From assembly GCA_016718315.1 (NCBI GenBank), contig JADKDV010000004.1, positions 620,001-684,000 of the forward strand: a stretch of 64,000 nucleotides of DNA, read 5' to 3'. Source of the DNA: Candidatus Obscuribacter sp. GTDB lineage: Bacteria > Cyanobacteriota > Vampirovibrionia > Obscuribacterales > Obscuribacteraceae. The translations under genes and the position numbers were made by a program. Below, piece by piece: positions 59,014 to 64,000 of the stretch; position 1 is the first letter of the stretch; each line of letters begins with the position of its first letter. The notes below the pieces were generated by a model. It did not search any database. It worked only from the letters and a program-made list of their open reading frames with translations, and had not been told where the DNA came from.

Positions 59014-59691
59014 TTGGCAAAGCTCCTACTGGTAGAGGATGACAAGGATCTGGCTCAGACCGTGCTCGATAGTCTACGTGGCGAGAGATACGACGTCGAA
59101 TACGCCAGCGACGGCACATTGGGGCTGGAAATGCTCAAATATACTCAGTTTGATGTCATTATCCTGGACTGGGAATTGCCGGAGATGACTGGAGTCGATA
59201 TCCTCAAAAAGTTTCGCATGTCAGGCGGGCAGACTCCAGTTTTAATGTTGACTGGTCGCAGTGCGGTGACCGATAAAGAGACCGGTCTCGATGCTGGTGC
59301 CGATGACTATTTGACCAAGCCATTTGACCTGCGTGAGCTTGTTGCACGTATCAGAGCAATGCTCAGACGTCGTACTGTAGCTTCTTCGTCGCTATTGACC
59401 TACAAAGACATCGTACTTGATCCGCTCTCTCACAAAGTCACCAGAGCTGGCAAGCCTGTCCATGTCCTACCGCGGGACTTTGCCTTGCTTGAGTTTTTAA
59501 TGCGTCATCCCAATGAGATTTTTGCTGTTGAGAGTTTGCTTGTGCGTGTCTGGGAGAGTGACTCAGAGGCATCGCCAGAGGGGCTGAGGGTGGCTATCAG
59601 GCGGCTGCGCAAAGCACTGGATACAAGCGAAGAATTGAGTGATTCAATAATCGAGAATGTTTCCCGTGTCGGATACCGCCTCAGGCAATAG
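59014..59691 (+). CDS. OmpR/PhoB-type response regulator
   Basis: 225 residues from TTG after GAGGTG. The receiver has the acidic pair VEDDKD, phospho-acceptor Asp52 (IILDWELPE), Thr (LMLTGRS) and Lys (LTKPFDLREL). The winged-helix effector shows LPRDFALLEFLMRHPNEIF and RVAIRRLRKAL, then the VGYRL end. Partner of the divergent membrane histidine kinase. Its last 48 bases overlap, antisense, the end of the large TPR gene. Confidence 0.95.
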   Translation: MAKLLLVEDDKDLAQTVLDSLRGERYDVEYASDGTLGLEMLKYTQFDVIILDWELPEMTGVDILKKFRMSGGQTPVLMLTGRSAVTDKETGLDAGADDYLTKPFDLRELVARIRAMLRRRTVASSSLLTYKDIVLDPLSHKVTRAGKPVHVLPRDFALLEFLMRHPNEIFAVESLLVRVWESDSEASPEGLRVAIRRLRKALDTSEELSDSIIENVSRVGYRLRQ

Positions 59692-62600
59692 GTTTGTCGC
59701 TTTTTGCATATCAGCCTGGGCTTTGCTCTTATTGCCGAGCTTGGTATAGCAAGCTGAGCGCAAAATATATAGACGTCCATCATCATTGCTGGCCGCTATA
59801 GCACTATTGAGATCGCTCAGTGCTGCCCTGGCATTGTCTGCTTTTAGCTCTAATTTGGCGCGCTCCATCAGCGCTACTCTATCGGTTTTGTTGATATCCA
59901 GAGCGCTGCTAAATTCTTTGAGAGCCTCTTGCCCTTGTTTTGAGCGGGCTAGTGCCATGCCTTTGAGTGTGTGGATGGCTGTGCCATCATAGGTGGTATC
60001 TTTGATTTGCTCGATAGTTTTGAGTGCTTCTTCGGTACGGTGCAAATTGAGCAATGACTCTACTTTGAGTGCCAGCATGGCGCTGTCTGTCGGTTTGCTT
60101 TCTAGGTATTCGTTGGCGACTGAGAGGGCTTGCTCGTTTTTATTGAGTGTAAGCAGCAGTGCTACCTTTTTTTGCAAAGCCTGGGCATTGTCTTGAGAGA
60201 GAGCTAGAGCTTTGTCTAGCTCGATTATGGCGCTCAACAAGGTGTCTTTAGTTTGAGGTTTTTTGTCTGCCAGCAAAGTAGCCAGACTGATGTAATTTGC
60301 TACAGCCGCCGGATCGTCTTTGAGAGCCAGTCTTAATTTGCTTTCTGAGTCTTCTTTTTGACCGAGCTTGTTGAGAGCTATTGAGATGTTTTTGAGTGAT
60401 ACCGCCGTTGGTTTACCGAGTTTGTGAGCGATGGTGGTGTCAGCGAGCAGACCTTTATAGTCGCCCATAGCACCTCTAGCACTGCCACGGTTGATATAGA
60501 GTATTTGCGAGCGCGGATTGTATTTGAGAGCGGTGGTGTAGTCTTTGATGGAGCTTGCGTAGTCTTCTATCATAAATTCGCAGTTGGCTAGCGCTCGATA
60601 AGTGTCGTGCCATTTGGGATTGGCTAACAGTGCGCGTTTGTAGCAGTGGATTGCTTGCTTGTAATCACCTTTGGCTTTATAGCATGTGCCCAGATTGACC
60701 AGGGCTTCCCATCGTGTGGGGTCTAGCGCCAGCACCATCGAGCAGTCTGCCAAGCCTTCATCGTATTTATCTAGATAGATATAAGCAATGCCCCTATCCA
60801 GGTAGAGGGCAGCGGCATGAGGAGCCAGTGCGATTGCTTGATTGTAGGTGTCGATTGCCTCTTGATACATGGCACAATCGGTCTGGTAAAAGGCTTTAAA
60901 CTCCAGTAGTTCCAGACTCTTTTGTGTTTGTCTATCGAGCGCTTGCTCCACTACGTGGAGCGCAGCTTTGGGCTTGTTTATCTCGGAGAGAGTCATGGCC
61001 TTTGACTTATATGTGTCAATTGAGCCAGGGGCAAGGAGTAGCGCGTGATCAAAATCAGCCAGTGCCAGGTCGTATTTTTTTAGCGCCTTGTGCATGCAGC
61101 CGCGCCAGAGATAGTTCTCGTAATTTTGCGGTTGATGCTCGATGTTTAAGGCAAACTGTTGCTCTGCTTCTTTGTATCTCTTTTGGCGGTAATAAATGAT
61201 CGCCTTTTGAGTGTCGACTTTGTCGCTGAGGTCTTTGTCTATAGATGCTGCTTTGAGATAGCTCAATGCCTTTGGATAATTGCGCTTTTGCTCATAGTAG
61301 GAGCTGAGGCAATAATCGATTTGACTATAAAGCGAGCTGTAACGAGGTATTTTTTTGAGCGAGAGTAAATAATCTGCCTCTTTTGTACTATCAGTCAGCT
61401 CAAAGAGATCACTAATGGCATAGAGTGCATGGCGACTGTGAGGATAGAGTTCGAGGGCATTAAAAGCGTCTCTTAGGGCTTGCGCTACCAGTGCATTGTC
61501 TTTGAGGAAGTTTGATCTCTCGATTAAATCGCGCTCCTCGGTGAGCGGCATATTGATAAAAGTATCTCTATCTGCGCGGGCTTGTTTTTCTAGTCCCAGT
61601 CTTTGATCTAGCTCTGCCAGGCGCAAATAAGTCATAAAGCTGTTTGGTTTTGCTTTTATTAGTTGATTGAGATCTGTTTTTGAGTGCTCATAATCACCGT
61701 CTTTAAAATAAATCCCCGCGCGTTTATCGAGGGCTTCCACATTGTCTGGCTGCAATGCTAGCGCCTTGGTCAGGTCAGCAACTGCTTTGTCTCGTTCGTC
61801 TAATTCCAGGGCGATTTTTGCTCGCTCAGTGTAGAGAGAGGCTCTCGTTGGTGCGATTTTGATGGCACTGCTGAGTAGCTCGTAAGCCTGGTTTTTGTCG
61901 CCAGTATCGGCTAGATATAGTCCTTTGTACAAAAATCCTGAATGATGATCGGGGAAGTTGGCGATGATTTTGTCAAAACATTTTTCGCCAAGAGTATTTT
62001 GATTTAAGCCTAAATAGCTAAAACCAGCTAGCTCAAGCAAAGTGCGATCGTTGTCGTTTTTGTTGAGCAAAAAGTTTAAGTCATCGAGTGCGACTTGATA
62101 GTTGCGCAGACAAAAATTGGCAGTACCTCTGAGGCGACGACTGTCATCATCTGATGGATTGCTCTCAATAGCTCTGGTGGCTGCTTTGACTGTATCTTTG
62201 TAATTGCCAGCGCCCATGTATATTTTGGCATGCAGGGCATGTATTGAGCTAGCTTTGGGATTTTTGGCGGCAAATTTTTCGAGGTCATCGATTGATGCTT
62301 GATAATTGCCGCGCGTGGCATTGACAGTGCCTCGCACCAGATAGATCCAGCTGCCATCATAGCCGTGTGCTGTCAGTGTGTTGACGTCTTTAAAGACGCG
62401 CTCATTGAGTCCTAATTCTATTAGTGGCAGTAATCTCTCGGCTAGCTGTTCATCAGTTTCTTCGCCCGCCTTTAGACCTTTGTCGTAGTCTTCCAGACTT
62501 TCTTTAAACTTCTTTTGTCCCGACAAAAAGCGCGCTCTGCCAAGATAATACTGACTTCCTTCATCGCCATATTTGACTGCCATATCAAATGCCACTTTTG

Positions 62601-63687
62601 CTTCGTCAAAGCGGTTGTAAGCCGCCAGACAAGTGGCTCGTAGTAGCTGTGATGGTGCGTCTTCTGGTTTGAGCTGGCAGGCTCTTTCGGCTTTAGCCAG
62701 TATCGCATCAAACTGCCCACTGAGAGCCAGCACAGCGGCCTCACCGCGGAAGACTTTGTAATTATCTGGTGCTAGTTCTTCCAGTACTTTATAGTCTACC
62801 AGGGCTTCGTTATAACGTTTGAGCTTAAACAGCAGCTCTGCTCTAAACAAGCGTAATTTGACAGCTTTTGGGGCGGCATTGACAGCAGCTTCCAGCTCTT
62901 TTAAGCCGACTTCGTTTTTATTGGTAGCCAGCTTGCAGATAGCCAAATGATAGAGGGCATCAGCATTACCTGGCTCCAGGGTGAGAGCTTTTTGATAGTA
63001 GTTGGCTGCTTCGGCAAATTTTTCTTGATAGCCAGCGCAATTGCCCCGAGCAATCCAGGCTTCGGCTGTGGCTCCTGGTTTTTCGCAAAGTTGGGCTAAG
63101 AGTTGTTCGGCTTCTTTAAATCGCTTTAGCTCCCCATAGCTAGCCGCCATCATGAGTGCCAGATTTTGGTCCATGCTATAGCCCAGAGTCAGGGCTTTTT
63201 TAGCAACAGTGAGGCATTTTTCGTAGGCATCTGTGTGATAGTAGCAAAAGGTCAAAAGCACCAGTGGGAAGTTGTCCTGCGGGTAGCCCTCGATAGCTAT
63301 TTGCAGGTCGTCAATGGCTGCTTTGTATTGTGATTGCTCATAAAGGCAAGCACCGCGGACGAGCGCTACGCGTGGGCTGTCAGGCGAAATCGCCTTAGCC
63401 CGGTCAAAATCAGCCAGTGCCAGCTCGTTTTTTTTGAGTTTGGCATAAGCAATACCGCGCCTGACCAGCGCGTCTATGTCTTTGGGATTGGCGCCCAGAT
63501 ATAGAGTCAACTGGTCAATGGACTGCTGGTAATCGCCACGGTCAAAGGCGTCAATTGAGTCTTTAAGTGGGTTGTCTAGACTGGGCACGCTCAAGATGCC
63601 AGTAGCTCCTGCTGGCATCCCTGTGGTCAGGGCTGGCGCGAGCAAGCCTAATGCGCATACTAGACTGAGAGTGCGGGCCAGGAGCAT
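59644..63687 (-). CDS. Giant secreted TPR protein
   Basis: 1,347 residues from ATG 63687, chosen because a signal peptide starts there (LLARTLSLVCALGLLAPALTTGMPAGA) with AGG six bases upstream; the frame is open 14 codons further. Almost the whole of the mature protein (about 45-1,340) is a continuous array of roughly 34-residue TPR units, some 35 or more. Typical units include YQQSIDQLTLYLGANPKD, then ALVRRGIAYAKLKKNELALADFDRA. It would form a long superhelix in the periplasm or at the surface and bind other proteins. No other domain. Confidence 0.9.
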   Translation of the reverse strand: MLLARTLSLVCALGLLAPALTTGMPAGATGILSVPSLDNPLKDSIDAFDRGDYQQSIDQLTLYLGANPKDIDALVRRGIAYAKLKKNELALADFDRAKAISPDSPRVALVRGACLYEQSQYKAAIDDLQIAIEGYPQDNFPLVLLTFCYYHTDAYEKCLTVAKKALTLGYSMDQNLALMMAASYGELKRFKEAEQLLAQLCEKPGATAEAWIARGNCAGYQEKFAEAANYYQKALTLEPGNADALYHLAICKLATNKNEVGLKELEAAVNAAPKAVKLRLFRAELLFKLKRYNEALVDYKVLEELAPDNYKVFRGEAAVLALSGQFDAILAKAERACQLKPEDAPSQLLRATCLAAYNRFDEAKVAFDMAVKYGDEGSQYYLGRARFLSGQKKFKESLEDYDKGLKAGEETDEQLAERLLPLIELGLNERVFKDVNTLTAHGYDGSWIYLVRGTVNATRGNYQASIDDLEKFAAKNPKASSIHALHAKIYMGAGNYKDTVKAATRAIESNPSDDDSRRLRGTANFCLRNYQVALDDLNFLLNKNDNDRTLLELAGFSYLGLNQNTLGEKCFDKIIANFPDHHSGFLYKGLYLADTGDKNQAYELLSSAIKIAPTRASLYTERAKIALELDERDKAVADLTKALALQPDNVEALDKRAGIYFKDGDYEHSKTDLNQLIKAKPNSFMTYLRLAELDQRLGLEKQARADRDTFINMPLTEERDLIERSNFLKDNALVAQALRDAFNALELYPHSRHALYAISDLFELTDSTKEADYLLSLKKIPRYSSLYSQIDYCLSSYYEQKRNYPKALSYLKAASIDKDLSDKVDTQKAIIYYRQKRYKEAEQQFALNIEHQPQNYENYLWRGCMHKALKKYDLALADFDHALLLAPGSIDTYKSKAMTLSEINKPKAALHVVEQALDRQTQKSLELLEFKAFYQTDCAMYQEAIDTYNQAIALAPHAAALYLDRGIAYIYLDKYDEGLADCSMVLALDPTRWEALVNLGTCYKAKGDYKQAIHCYKRALLANPKWHDTYRALANCEFMIEDYASSIKDYTTALKYNPRSQILYINRGSARGAMGDYKGLLADTTIAHKLGKPTAVSLKNISIALNKLGQKEDSESKLRLALKDDPAAVANYISLATLLADKKPQTKDTLLSAIIELDKALALSQDNAQALQKKVALLLTLNKNEQALSVANEYLESKPTDSAMLALKVESLLNLHRTEEALKTIEQIKDTTYDGTAIHTLKGMALARSKQGQEALKEFSSALDINKTDRVALMERAKLELKADNARAALSDLNSAIAASNDDGRLYILRSACYTKLGNKSKAQADMQKATNLLPEAVSDTGNILDY

Positions 63688-63769
63688 ATGTACCTGCTTG
63701 CAACTATCGACACGATTTGCTACAGGCAAAATTGTCCCACATAATCGCTGAACAAAGCCCAGCCGCAGA

Positions 63770-64000
63770 TTAATCGGTGAGGTCTTTGATGTCTTTTTGG
63801 GTGACTGGGGTCATCAGTCCAGTTACACGTTCATCTGCCATATCGACCAGACCGATAAAGCGTCTGGTATCTCTGGATGGCGCTTTGGCTGGAGTGTCGT
63901 TGCCATTTGCCGCAGTATTGTCGAGGGCGTAGACAGGCGCTCCTGAGTAGCCTGGTGTGGCTCTTGTTGTCAAAATGTCCATGACTCTGTTGGGGTCATC
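63770..64000 (-). CDS. Trypsin-like serine protease, 3' part
   Basis: Only the last 76 residues lie in the window, and the frame is open to its edge (DDPNRVMDILTTRATPGYSGAPVYAL). GYSGAPV matches the GxSGxP nucleophile motif of trypsin/S1-type bacterial peptidases, with the usual GLVDM strand after it. Between them is a disordered insert. The gene begins upstream, beyond position 64000. The peptidase call rests mainly on this one motif. Confidence 0.65.
   Translation of the reverse strand, partial: DDPNRVMDILTTRATPGYSGAPVYALDNTAANGNDTPAKAPSRDTRRFIGLVDMADERVTGLMTPVTQKDIKDLTD

Overview
The window (about 49% GC by eye, 64 kb) looks like a chromosomal segment of a non-photosynthetic cyanobacterial relative of the Melainabacteria/Obscuribacterales type. 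This is an inference from style, not from a marker gene. The support is the very large TPR proteins, many secreted or low-complexity proteins without known domains, membrane-attached Hanks-type kinases, TadE/TadG-like genes, and the absence of phage, IS, CRISPR, rRNA or tRNA genes. One block (about 5.3-8.6 kb) looks like typical proteobacterial accessory genes and may have been acquired.

Layout. 1-2360 is the 3' part of an RND efflux pump. 2391-5092 holds small soluble proteins of unknown role. 5323-8639 is a detoxification-type island: a DUF1348 protein, an alpha/beta hydrolase, a CxxC AhpD-like protein and a TetR regulator with two matching operators. 8876-9583 encodes a lineage-II chlorite dismutase with its key haem-pocket residues. 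9723-13388 is the most interesting region. It is a MNIO (DUF692) RiPP operon of the bufferin/HvfA type, with precursor, MNIO enzyme, DUF2063 partner and DoxX membrane protein, divergent from an ECF sigma factor and a small zinc-finger anti-sigma factor. The precursor core has five cysteines at an exact six-residue spacing. 14298-22566 holds TPR, YD-like, PEBP and metzincin proteins, and a strange G/T homopolymer tract that is probably an assembly artefact. 22611-31439 carries GNAT acetyltransferases, a quinone oxidoreductase with a clear promoter and operator, an FGE-like protein, an M28 peptidase, a VWA protein and a degenerate LF-like peptidase. 31406-39009 holds a phospholipase C-like protein, two unknown acidic proteins and two tandem paralogous Ser/Thr kinases. 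39084-45478 holds a secreted esterase, class I fumarase and a NarL-type two-component operon with a TonB-C/TPR protein. 46252-48939 is a TadE/TadG-like cluster. 49156-51136 pairs a protein carrying four copies of a Thr-centred motif with a stand-alone FHA protein. 51432-64000 holds a MshEN/TPR scaffold, disordered repeat proteins, a second (OmpR-type) two-component pair, a 1,350-residue TPR protein and the edge of a trypsin-like protease.

How the genes work together. The clearest functional units are three. The first is the ECF-controlled copper/RiPP operon. The second is the TetR divergon, with ACCGAA..TTCGGT boxes on both promoters. The third is phospho-signalling, with two kinases, two two-component systems and an FHA protein whose neighbour carries repeated candidate phospho-threonine motifs. 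Short tandem duplications of 12-18 bp recur at gene ends across the window, and in the RiPP precursor the same kind of duplication multiplies the core peptide unit.
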